A stretch of DNA of 34,265 bases from Candidatus Zixiibacteriota bacterium (lineage in GTDB: Bacteria; Electryoneota; B3-LCP), in assembly GCA_003599535.1 (NCBI GenBank), contig QZKQ01000002.1, positions 1-34,265 of the forward strand, in the 5' to 3' direction. The translations under genes and the position numbers were made by a program. Every line of letters starts with the position of its first letter. Position 1 is the stretch's first letter. The notes below the pieces were generated by a model, which saw only the letters and a program-made list of their open reading frames with translations, did no database searches and had not been told where the DNA came from. This document shows, piece after piece, positions 1-7,483 of the stretch.

Positions 1-55
1 GCGACGCTTAACCGGTCGGGAGACGAAGCATGCTCCCCCCGAGCGTCATCACCCT

Positions 56-163
56 CATGCTTCGTTTCCCGGAGGGCAGAGGCGTGGGCCGGAGGTCGTC
101 GTCAGGGCACCAAGAAGCGAGGCACCCCATCCCTCTCCCCGCCCTCCGGGAACCAGAAGCATG
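56..163. repeat. Inverted-repeat element upstream of the ADP-ribosylglycohydrolase
   Basis: Arms at 56-77 and 141-163 are reverse complements over about 22 bases apart from a small mismatch or indel. Both contain GCCCTCCGGGAA and AAGCATG (one as its complement). A further CGAAGCATG at 24-32 pairs with CATGCTTCG at 56-64. The arms are separated by about 63 bp. No coding sequence is supported in 1-257, so this is read as a small non-coding inverted-repeat element. Its family is unknown. Confidence 0.5.
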
Positions 164-257
164 CCACCACGGCCCGGGCTTCTGGTATATCAATCACTTT
201 ATGACCATAATTCCGGTGCAAGCCCGGGAGCCGACAGCCACTAACCAGGAGTCAGTC

Positions 258-1037
258 ATGCTGGGCGCCATCGCCGGAGATATCATCGGGTCGCGGTTCG
301 AATACCGGCCGGTCAAGACCGCCGATTTCGAACTCCTGCACCCCGGCTGCACCTTCACCGACGACACGGTGCTGACCGTGGCCCTGGCCGAGGCCATTCT
401 GCGCGGCCGGAGCTATGCGGAGCTGATGCGGGAATATTACCGCCGCTATCCGGATGCCGGATACGGGCTGGGCTTCCATCACTGGGCTCTGTCGGCCTCC
501 AGCCAGCCCTACAACAGCTACGGCAACGGCGCGGCCATGCGCATCAGCCCCGCCGGGTACGCCTTCGACACGCTGGAAGAGACACTGGCCCGGGCCGAAG
601 AGTACACCGCCGTCACGCACAACCACCCCGAAGGCGTGAAGGGCGGGCAGGCCACGGCCGCGGCCATCTTCCTCGCCCGCACCGGATCGTCCAAGGATCA
701 GATCCGCGAGTTCATCACCGCGCGCTTCGGCTATAATCTGTCCCGCACCCTGGCGCAGATCCGCCCCACTTACCATTTCCAGGAGTCCTGCCAGGGGACG
801 GTGCCGGAAGCGATCATCGCTTTTCTCGAATCCACCGGCTGGGAGGACGCCGTGCGCCTGGCCGTGTCCCTGGGCGGGGACAGCGACACCCTGGGCTGCA
901 TCACCGGCGGGATCGCCCAGGCCTTCTACGGCGGCGTACCGGAAACCGTCGCCCGCTGGGCCCTTGAGCAGTTGGACGGCCATCTGCGCGAAGTGACGCT
1001 GGAATTCATGGATAAGTATAGGCTCTCCCATCCCTGA
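258..1037 (+). CDS. ADP-ribosylglycohydrolase (DraG/ARH family)
   Basis: The 259-residue product should be a cytosolic binuclear-metal hydrolase that removes ADP-ribose from a modified target; the target cannot be deduced. The family's metal-site motifs are present: GD near residues 7-8, TDD at 34-36, and GGDSDT with Asp208 and Asp210 close to the C-terminus, followed by the usual ITGGIAQAFYG. The start is the ATG at 258, with CAGGAG at 246-251. The frame is open further upstream, but that stretch is the inverted-repeat spacer and lacks family similarity. No ADP-ribosyltransferase gene is seen nearby, so a DraT/DraG nitrogenase pair is not supported. The family call is firm and the substrate is open. 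Confidence 0.9.
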   Translation: MLGAIAGDIIGSRFEYRPVKTADFELLHPGCTFTDDTVLTVALAEAILRGRSYAELMREYYRRYPDAGYGLGFHHWALSASSQPYNSYGNGAAMRISPAGYAFDTLEETLARAEEYTAVTHNHPEGVKGGQATAAAIFLARTGSSKDQIREFITARFGYNLSRTLAQIRPTYHFQESCQGTVPEAIIAFLESTGWEDAVRLAVSLGGDSDTLGCITGGIAQAFYGGVPETVARWALEQLDGHLREVTLEFMDKYRLSHP

Positions 1038-1122
1038 GCGATCGCGTTTCCCCCGATCCTGCCGCGGGATATTTTTCTGTTGCTGAGAGTATAACCGTAC
1101 TGGGAATCCGAAGCGCCTGACC

Positions 1123-2361
1123 ATGCCCTCCCCTCAAACCATTCTCCACGTGGACATGGACGCCTTCTTCGCCTCGGTCGAGCAGCTCCGCGACCCGGCG
1201 CTGCGGGGCAAGCCGGTGTGCGTGGGCGGCATCCCCGGCCAGGATCGCAGCGTGGTGGCGTCCGCCTCCTACGAGGCGCGCCCCTACGGCATCCACGCCG
1301 GCATGCCCGTGGGCCAGGCGCAGCGGCTCTGCCCGCACGCCATCTTCGTGCGCGCCCGGGGGGGCGTCTACCTGGAAATTTCCAAGCGGGTGGTGGCCAT
1401 CCTGAACGACATCTCCGACCGGGTGGAGCCCTCCAGCATCGACGAAGCCTATGTCGATATCACCGGGGTGCTGAAGTACTGGGGCGGGACCGAAGCCATC
1501 GGCATGGGCCTGAAAGAGCGGGTCAAGCGCGAGCTGCACCTGACCTGTTCGGTGGGCATCGCCCCCACCCGCACCCTGGCCAAGATGGGGTCGGACCTGC
1601 GCAAGCCCGACGGCCTGACCATCATCACGCCGGACGATGTCGAGCGCCTCATCTTCCCCCTGCCGGTGCAGAAGGTGCCGGGCATCGGGCCCAGCTTCCA
1701 GGAAGCGCTGAACGCCCTGGGGATAACCACCATCCGCCAACTGGCCGAAGCCGACCCCCAGGCGCTGTTCAAGCGCTTTGGAGTCAACGGCCCCCACCTG
1801 CAGGACGTGGTGCGCGGCAAGCTGAACTGGGAGGTGGTCCCCGAGGGAGAGGGGCCGGGGGAGAAATCGGTGGGTAATTCGCGCACCTTTTCCCAGGACA
1901 GCGACGACCCCGAGCAACTGAAGATCTACCTGCTGACCATCGTGCAGATGGTAGCCCGGCGGCTGCGCGAAGCCGACCTGGCCGGCCGCACTCTGACCCT
2001 GACCATCCGCTACGGGGACTTCCACACGGTCACGCACCGCAAGAGCTTTTCCCTGGCCACCAACGACGAGAACGACCTGTTCCGCGTGGCCTGGGGGCTG
2101 TTCGAGGAGAATTACCTGCTGGGTTCGCCGGTGCGCCTGCTGGGAGTCTCGGTGTCGCGCCTGTCGGCCCGGTCCGCCCGGCAGACCGACCTGTTCGACA
2201 AGGAGAGCAAGCTGTATCCCGTGCTGGACGCCCTGCGCGACAAGTTTGGCGAGGACGTCATCCGCCGCTCCTCCACCTTGGAGGTGCACTTTCGCAAGCC
2301 CAAAGACAATATTCATTTCAGCAAGCCGTTGACCAATGAGCAGCGCCGTCGCCACGATTGA
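1123..2361 (+). CDS. dinB: DNA polymerase IV (Y-family translesion polymerase)
   Basis: The 412-residue product should be an error-prone polymerase that copies past damaged bases. The catalytic carboxylates are visible: Asp11 in HVDMDAFF, and Asp107-Glu108 in SIDEAYVD. The palm/finger region continues with GIAPTRTLAKMGSD, then a helix-hairpin-helix thumb (KVPGIGPSFQEAL) and the little-finger domain. A beta-clamp binding motif QTDLF lies at residues 354-358, followed by the usual DKFGEDVIRR segment. Length is normal for DinB with a C-terminal tail. The 3' end overlaps the next gene by 26 nt, which implies translational coupling. No convincing LexA box was seen upstream. Confidence 0.95.
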   Translation: MPSPQTILHVDMDAFFASVEQLRDPALRGKPVCVGGIPGQDRSVVASASYEARPYGIHAGMPVGQAQRLCPHAIFVRARGGVYLEISKRVVAILNDISDRVEPSSIDEAYVDITGVLKYWGGTEAIGMGLKERVKRELHLTCSVGIAPTRTLAKMGSDLRKPDGLTIITPDDVERLIFPLPVQKVPGIGPSFQEALNALGITTIRQLAEADPQALFKRFGVNGPHLQDVVRGKLNWEVVPEGEGPGEKSVGNSRTFSQDSDDPEQLKIYLLTIVQMVARRLREADLAGRTLTLTIRYGDFHTVTHRKSFSLATNDENDLFRVAWGLFEENYLLGSPVRLLGVSVSRLSARSARQTDLFDKESKLYPVLDALRDKFGEDVIRRSSTLEVHFRKPKDNIHFSKPLTNEQRRRHD

Positions 2362-3130
2362 AGTCGGCACTTCCGGCTTCAGCTTTAAGGACTGGATCGG
2401 GCCCTTTTACCCTCCCGGCACCCCGGCCGGCCGCCTGCTGGAATACTACGCCCGGCACTTCCCCGTGGTCGAGATCAATACCACCTACTACGGCATCCCC
2501 AAGGCGAAGACGTTCGAAGGTATGGCGGAACAGGTGCCGGAGGATTTCGGTTTCTATCTGAAGGTCCACCAGGAGGTCACCCACGGGCGGGAGAACCCCG
2601 AGGCTTCGATCACCCAGCTCTACGAAGCCGCCGCCCCCTTGAAGGAGCGCGGCTTGCTGCGCGGCTTCCTGGCCCAATTTCCCTACAGTTTCCACCGCGA
2701 CCCCGATAACCGCCGGTACCTGGCCCGCCTGGCCGATCTCTGGGGGGAGCGCGAGCCGCTATTCGTGGAATTCCGTCACGCCTCCTGGCTGCGGCCGGAG
2801 GTGTACCAGGCGCTCGAGGAGCGCGGCCTGGGATACGTCAACGTGGACCTGCCGGCCCTGGGCCAACTGCCTGGGCCCAGCGCGGTGGTCACCAACGGAA
2901 CCGGCTACTTCCGCTTCCACGGGCGCAACGCCGAACACTGGTGGGAAGGCGACGGCCAGAAGCGCTACGACTACGACTATTCGACCGGCGAGCTGCAGGA
3001 ATGGATGGCGCGCCTCCGTCCCGCCGTCGAAAAGGCCGGGCGGGTGATCATCTTCATGAACAACTGCTTCCTGGGCCAGGCCGCGCGCAACGCCCGGATG
3101 CTGCAGGATTTGTTCGCGGAACTGGCCTGA
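2336..3130 (+). CDS. DUF72 (YecE-like) TIM-barrel protein
   Basis: The 264-residue product has the DUF72 hallmarks. The N-terminus reads GTSGFSFKDWIGPFYPP, followed by FPVVEINTTYYGIPK, FYLKVHQEVTHG, FLAQFPYSF, FVEFRHASW, YFRFHGRN and the C-terminal IFMNNCFLGQAARNA (canonical families have YFNNxxxGxAxxNA). The family is predicted to be a TIM barrel with an unknown substrate. The ATG at 2336 lies inside the 3' end of dinB, so the two genes overlap by 26 nt in different frames and are probably co-translated. The family call is secure; no biochemical function can be assigned. Confidence 0.88.
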   Translation: MSSAVATIEVGTSGFSFKDWIGPFYPPGTPAGRLLEYYARHFPVVEINTTYYGIPKAKTFEGMAEQVPEDFGFYLKVHQEVTHGRENPEASITQLYEAAAPLKERGLLRGFLAQFPYSFHRDPDNRRYLARLADLWGEREPLFVEFRHASWLRPEVYQALEERGLGYVNVDLPALGQLPGPSAVVTNGTGYFRFHGRNAEHWWEGDGQKRYDYDYSTGELQEWMARLRPAVEKAGRVIIFMNNCFLGQAARNARMLQDLFAELA

Positions 3131-3163
3131 GATCCCGAACCCATCCCCAAGGAGAATGGCGCC

Positions 3164-5068
3164 ATGGTATTCCGCGAGGTCATGAGTCGAACGGAATCCG
3201 CCGGCCGGACCGGAGAGGCAATCCTGGAGGTGGCGCAGGAGCATCCCGCAGCCCTGACGCTCCGCGGCCCCGGATTCCTGCTGGAAGCCGATCTCGGCCC
3301 GGGCCGCCATGGGGCGGTTTGGCTGGAACCGCCGCGGTCGCCAGAAGGGCGCTCGGCGGTGGTGGTTTTCGGCTGGTGTTACCGGATCGGCTCGGGCCGC
3401 GGAGATATGAACGCGGAAGACCTGGCCTGGCTGCTGGAGACGCACCGGCAGGCGGGTCAGCCGGACCTGGAGAACCTGAGCGGGACCTTCTGCCTGGTCT
3501 CCTGGGACCACCGCTCCGGCACGATGTGGATCAGCGCGGACCTGTGGGGTCAGCAGGGATTCTACTACGGGTCGAACCGGGACGAGATGGTCGCCGGGGG
3601 CCGGGCGGAGGAAGTGGCCCAGCGCCTGGGCGCTTCCCTGGACGGCTTCAGCTACCTTTCCCTGCTGCGGGGATGCGAAATCTCTCCGGGGCGCACCCTG
3701 TTCGCGGGCGTGCACCGCGCCACTCCCGGCCGATCCTTACGCCTGGATCTGCGCGCCCGAACCGCCCGCCTGGTCCAGACGCAGCCGCTCTTCCGCCCTA
3801 TCCAGAAGATTGGTTTCGCCGAAGCGGTGGATCAGTTCGTGGAGGTGATCCAGCGCGTGATTCCCGCCGCGGCGGAACCGCCCGGCACCTGCGTGGACCT
3901 GAGCGGTGGCAATGATACCCGCATGGCAGCGGCCGTCCTGGCGCAGGCCCGGGGCGGGGAAATCGGCCGCCGGGCGACGTTCCGGGTGGCCGGCCCGGAA
4001 GGGCACAAGGATGTGGTGACGGCCCGCCGCATCGCTCAAACCATGGGCTGGAACCTGGTGCGGGACGACCGCGATTCACCCCTGGGATACACCGAAGAGG
4101 CGTTGCTGCAGGCGGCCCGCCTGAGCGATGGGAAGTTCCTGCTGCCCGCGGTCATGAACCGCCTGGCGCAGGAGCGCAGCCATCCCCAGGCCACAGGGTT
4201 GGTCGGCTGCCTGGCCGGGGAGCTGTTTCGGGACTATTTCTGGCGCCAGGAGATGCTGAACCTGGGCCGCACCAACCAGTTGAATTACCCGGCCTTCCTG
4301 AAGCACAAGTTCTACGCTTCGCCCGAGGTGGAAGCAGCCCGGATCAGCCGGGGCCGGATGCGTTTGGAAGATCACGACGAGGCTCTGCTAAACCCCTACC
4401 GCCAGTTGGATCAGGGCCTGCCGCCGGTGCGCAACGTGTATAAATTGGACCGGTTCTACCACTTCAAGATGATGCATTCCAACTGGTCGTGGATCGTCGC
4501 CGACAGCCGCAAGGTCATCATGCCGTTCCACTCCCATGAAATATCCCGGGTGAGCATGACCATTCCCTGGCGGCTGCGGCTGGGACGGCGGATCATCACC
4601 ACCGGAATCCAGCGCCTGGAACCGCGCCTGGCGGCCATCCCCACGGACGACGGCGCGCCCATGGAACCGCTGGGCTGGCGCACCTGGCCCCGCTACCTGG
4701 CCTGGCTGGCATGGGATGTGCATTCTGCGTATATGCGCCACTTCGGGCGGCGCCGCCCGTCGCCCTTCCCGCCGGCCGGGTTCAGCGTCCCCCAAGCCGG
4801 CCTGGAAATGATCTTCGCCGGCCGCCTTCTCCCGCACCTGTACGACGTGCAACCGGCCCTGCAGGCGGCCAAAGCCACCTCCGGCCGTGATTTGAAACGC
4901 CCGCAATACCTGGAACTCCAGGCGTTGTTGCTGGTGGAGGCGTTGAGCCGGGTGTACCCGGGGCTCGAGCCGGCGCTCGATTTCGAGACTCCCGGCGCCG
5001 ACATTCTCCACCCGGAGGTGGATCTGCTGCCGCCCTCGGCTTTGGGGCGAATCGCCGCGGCGGGGTGA
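3164..5068 (+). CDS. Asparagine-synthetase-like protein (amidotransferase-type N-terminus plus PP-loop domain)
   Basis: The 634-residue protein is built like class-B asparagine synthetase. Residues of roughly 60-170 look like the Ntn glutaminase fold (LSGTFCLVSWD, then a GQQGFYYG segment). A PP-loop ATP pyrophosphatase domain starts near residue 245. The N-terminal nucleophile Cys2 is absent (the protein begins Met-Val-Phe), so glutamine hydrolysis is unlikely. The ATP loop reads SGGNDTR at 247-253 instead of the usual SGGxDS(R). AAGGAG at 3149-3154 supports the start. Related stand-alone proteins occur in glycan and natural-product clusters, but no such cluster is visible here. True asparagine synthesis is not supported. 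Confidence 0.7.
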   Translation: MVFREVMSRTESAGRTGEAILEVAQEHPAALTLRGPGFLLEADLGPGRHGAVWLEPPRSPEGRSAVVVFGWCYRIGSGRGDMNAEDLAWLLETHRQAGQPDLENLSGTFCLVSWDHRSGTMWISADLWGQQGFYYGSNRDEMVAGGRAEEVAQRLGASLDGFSYLSLLRGCEISPGRTLFAGVHRATPGRSLRLDLRARTARLVQTQPLFRPIQKIGFAEAVDQFVEVIQRVIPAAAEPPGTCVDLSGGNDTRMAAAVLAQARGGEIGRRATFRVAGPEGHKDVVTARRIAQTMGWNLVRDDRDSPLGYTEEALLQAARLSDGKFLLPAVMNRLAQERSHPQATGLVGCLAGELFRDYFWRQEMLNLGRTNQLNYPAFLKHKFYASPEVEAARISRGRMRLEDHDEALLNPYRQLDQGLPPVRNVYKLDRFYHFKMMHSNWSWIVADSRKVIMPFHSHEISRVSMTIPWRLRLGRRIITTGIQRLEPRLAAIPTDDGAPMEPLGWRTWPRYLAWLAWDVHSAYMRHFGRRRPSPFPPAGFSVPQAGLEMIFAGRLLPHLYDVQPALQAAKATSGRDLKRPQYLELQALLLVEALSRVYPGLEPALDFETPGADILHPEVDLLPPSALGRIAAAG

Positions 5069-5079
5069 AAAGCCCCGCC
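5059..5079 (+). other. GC-rich hairpin spanning the stop codon of the asparagine-synthetase-like gene
   Basis: GGCGGGG (5059-5065) pairs perfectly with CCCCGCC (5073-5079) around a TGAAAAG loop that contains the stop codon. No T tract follows. It could protect the 3' end or weakly terminate, but this is not proven. The rest of the spacer to 5274 is AT-rich, including TATATT at 5146-5151 without a good -35 element. Confidence 0.4.
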
Positions 5080-5274
5080 CGTGCAAATCCTGCGAGCAGA
5101 TAAAAATTTCTGCATTTCACCTGAACATTTTAAAAATTTTATAGTTATATTAATCAGAGCGATGAGCAGTATTTCACGATATGCATGGCCCCCGTTCTGT
5201 CACGATGATCCGCATTGGGCTTACTCGTATTCGTCCCGGCAGCTCCCCACCCCGCTGTACCCTAACTTTCATCC

Positions 5275-6510
5275 ATGAAATCTTACGAATTGTTCATTGC
5301 CCGGCGCTACCTGCGTTCCAAGCGGCGCACCGGGTTCATTTCGCTGATCAGTTACATCTCGATTGCGGGCGTCACCATCGGCGTGGCGGCCCTGGTCATC
5401 GTGCTCTCGGTCATGAACGGGTTCGAGACGGAAGTGCGCGACCGCATCATCGGGGCGGATGCGCACATCCGCCTGGGCACGCTGCGCGAGACCGGCCTGG
5501 CCGCACCCGATTCCGTGGCGCAAATAGTCCGCGGAATGCGCCACGTCACCGGAGTGACGCCGTATATCATGGATAAGGGGATGGTGCGCCGGGGGCAGCG
5601 CACCGAAGGGGTCATCGCCCGGGGCATTGACCCGGCCACGGTGGGCCAGGTCTCGGATCTGCCCCAGCACCTGGTGGCCGGCGGGATGCACCTGGATCGC
5701 CGCGACGCCACCGGAGCGGAGAATCTCCCCGGCATCATCCTGGGCCGCTACCTGGCCGACCGGCTCTACGCCACCCTGGGCGATACCGTGGTGCTGTTCA
5801 GCCCCGGAGCCGCCGGGCCCCTGGCCCAGCCCCGGGCCAAGCAGTTCCACGTCGCGGGAATCTTTGAAACCGGGCTCTACGAGTATGACGACGTCTTCGC
5901 CTATCTCTCCCTGGCCGAAGCGCAGGACCTGTTCCGTATGCCGGGACTGGTCACCGGCCTGGAGGTCCGCCTGGATCACTACGAGCGGGCGGCCGAGGTC
6001 AAGGACGCCCTCATCGCGGAACTGGGCATGCCCTACTTTCCCCGCACCTGGTTCGAGATGCACCGCAACCTGTTCAGTTGGATGAAGATCGAGAAGTGGA
6101 TCACCTTCATCCTGCTGTCCCTGATCATCGTGGTGGCGGCCTTCAACATCATCTCCTCGCTGATCATGGTGGTGCTGGAGAAGCGCAAGGACATCGGCAT
6201 TCTGAAGTCCATGGGAGCCACCAACGCCGGGATCCGCCGCATTTTCATCTACGAGGGGCTGGCCGTGGGGGTGATCGGGACCGTGCTGGGAACAATCCTG
6301 GGGTGGGGTTTGTGCAATTTACAGATGCGATACCATTTCTTCTCTCTACCCCCGGACGTCTACTTTTTGAATGAGTTGCCCATCTTGATGCAAGCCAGCG
6401 ATTTCGTTCTTGTCGCCCTGGCTGCTTTGGGGCTCTGTTTACTGGCCGCCCTCTATCCCGCCAGCAAGGCCGCCTCCCTGGTGCCGGTGGAAGCCATACG
6501 TTACGAATGA
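5275..6510 (+). CDS. lolC: LolC/LolE-type lipoprotein-releasing ABC transporter permease
   Basis: The 411-residue inner-membrane protein should extract lipoproteins from the inner membrane and pass them to the outer-membrane route. It has the family layout: a cytoplasmic start (ELFIARRYLRSKRRTGFISLIS), TM1 near residues 25-50, a periplasmic domain from about 55 to 260, then three TM segments. KRKDIGILKSMGA, the coupling segment of FtsX/LolCE permeases, lies near 300. The end is LYPASKAASLVPVEAIRYE. A single permease gene suggests a homodimer rather than LolC plus LolE. No clear Shine-Dalgarno precedes the ATG. The cognate ATPase follows after 185 bp. Confidence 0.9.
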   Translation: MKSYELFIARRYLRSKRRTGFISLISYISIAGVTIGVAALVIVLSVMNGFETEVRDRIIGADAHIRLGTLRETGLAAPDSVAQIVRGMRHVTGVTPYIMDKGMVRRGQRTEGVIARGIDPATVGQVSDLPQHLVAGGMHLDRRDATGAENLPGIILGRYLADRLYATLGDTVVLFSPGAAGPLAQPRAKQFHVAGIFETGLYEYDDVFAYLSLAEAQDLFRMPGLVTGLEVRLDHYERAAEVKDALIAELGMPYFPRTWFEMHRNLFSWMKIEKWITFILLSLIIVVAAFNIISSLIMVVLEKRKDIGILKSMGATNAGIRRIFIYEGLAVGVIGTVLGTILGWGLCNLQMRYHFFSLPPDVYFLNELPILMQASDFVLVALAALGLCLLAALYPASKAASLVPVEAIRYE

Positions 6511-6607
6511 CCTGATGACCAATTGTACCTCCTGCCGACCAATTTCCCGGGAAGGGTTGAAGGAATGAATAATTTCCTTGAATTTAATTCCCGGAATGAG
6601 TATTTTT

Positions 6608-6641
6608 CCCCCGAGTTTCCCATTTCGGAAACCTCCGGGGG
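6608..6641 (+). other. Imperfect hairpin in the lolC-lolD spacer
   Basis: CCCCCGAGTTTCC (6608-6620) can pair, with a two-base bulge, with GGAAACCTCCGGGGG (6627-6641) around the loop CATTTC. There is no T tract on either strand. It sits 55 bp before the lolD start and may act in the mRNA leader. A smaller palindrome (AAGGAA...TTCCTT) lies near 6560-6580. Confidence 0.35.
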
Positions 6642-6695
6642 CGCCCGCCTCTTGGGCGTTCCATATCCCGATTTCCGTCGTCCGGAGGAGGGCCG

Positions 6696-7409
6696 GTGAG
6701 CTTGGTCTTCGTCCGGGATTTGCACAAGGTCTACCACTTGGGCGGCAAGGAAGTGCACGTCCTGAAGGGGGTGGACCTGGACATCCAGCGGGGGGAGACG
6801 GTGGCCGTCGTCGGTCCCTCCGGGGTGGGCAAATCCACGCTGCTGCACCTGATCGGCGCCCTGGATCACCCCACCCACGGAGAGATCACCGTCGACGGGG
6901 TGAAACTGTGGGGATTGTCCGACCTGGAGATGGCCCGCCTGCGGGCTAACCAGATCGGGTTCGTCTTCCAGTTCCACCATCTCCTGCCGGAGTTCACCGC
7001 GCTGGAAAACGTCATGCTGGCGGGGTTGATCCGCAGCGGAGAAGGCAATCCCAAGGCGCGGGCCATCGAACTGCTGCACCGGGTGGGATTGTCCCACCGC
7101 CTGGACCACAAACCTGGCGAGCTGTCGGGGGGAGAGCAGCAGCGGGTGGCGCTGGCCCGAGCTTTACATAACCAGCCTCCGCTGGTCCTGGCCGACGAAC
7201 CGACGGGCAATCTGGATAGGGATACCGCCCTGGAGCTACAGCATCTGGTGTTCGAACTGGCGTCCGAGCGCGCCTTGAGCTTCCTGATCGTCACCCACGA
7301 TCTCAAGTTCGCCGAACGCTGCCATCGGATTCTGCGGCTGCAGGATGGACGGGTGGTTGAAACAGTCACCCCGGAGTTCAATACCAAACGGCTGCCCCTG
7401 GCGCCATGA
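6696..7409 (+). CDS. lolD: LolD-type lipoprotein-releasing ABC transporter ATPase
   Basis: The 237-residue ATPase should power the permease encoded just upstream. Walker A is GPSGVGKST at residues 40-48, the signature is LSGGEQQR, and Walker B runs LVLADEPTGNLD, with the H-loop in LIVTHDLKF. The start is the GTG at 6696, preceded by GGAGGAG about six bases upstream. LLPEFTALENVMLAGL is typical of the LolD/MacB group. The 185-bp gap after lolC holds a hairpin. Family and pairing are secure, though MacB-like ATPases are close relatives. Confidence 0.9.
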   Translation: MSLVFVRDLHKVYHLGGKEVHVLKGVDLDIQRGETVAVVGPSGVGKSTLLHLIGALDHPTHGEITVDGVKLWGLSDLEMARLRANQIGFVFQFHHLLPEFTALENVMLAGLIRSGEGNPKARAIELLHRVGLSHRLDHKPGELSGGEQQRVALARALHNQPPLVLADEPTGNLDRDTALELQHLVFELASERALSFLIVTHDLKFAERCHRILRLQDGRVVETVTPEFNTKRLPLAP

Positions 7410-7483
7410 GAGCCGGACCGGCCGAACGGAAAGATGTCTAACGAAATGGGATCGGACGCATAGCCCGCCAGGGTGAGGGAAAG

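Noticed and set aside
258..5068. Reading ARH, dinB, DUF72 and the asparagine-synthetase-like gene as a defence or NAD-signalling island
   Set aside because: Only dinB-DUF72 overlap. No ADP-ribosyltransferase, nuclease or other effector is present, so ordinary neighbourhood is the simpler reading.
5081..5278. A 65-codon open frame between the asparagine-synthetase-like gene and lolC
   Set aside because: No ribosome-binding site, no recognisable similarity, AT-rich spacer composition, and it runs into the lolC start.
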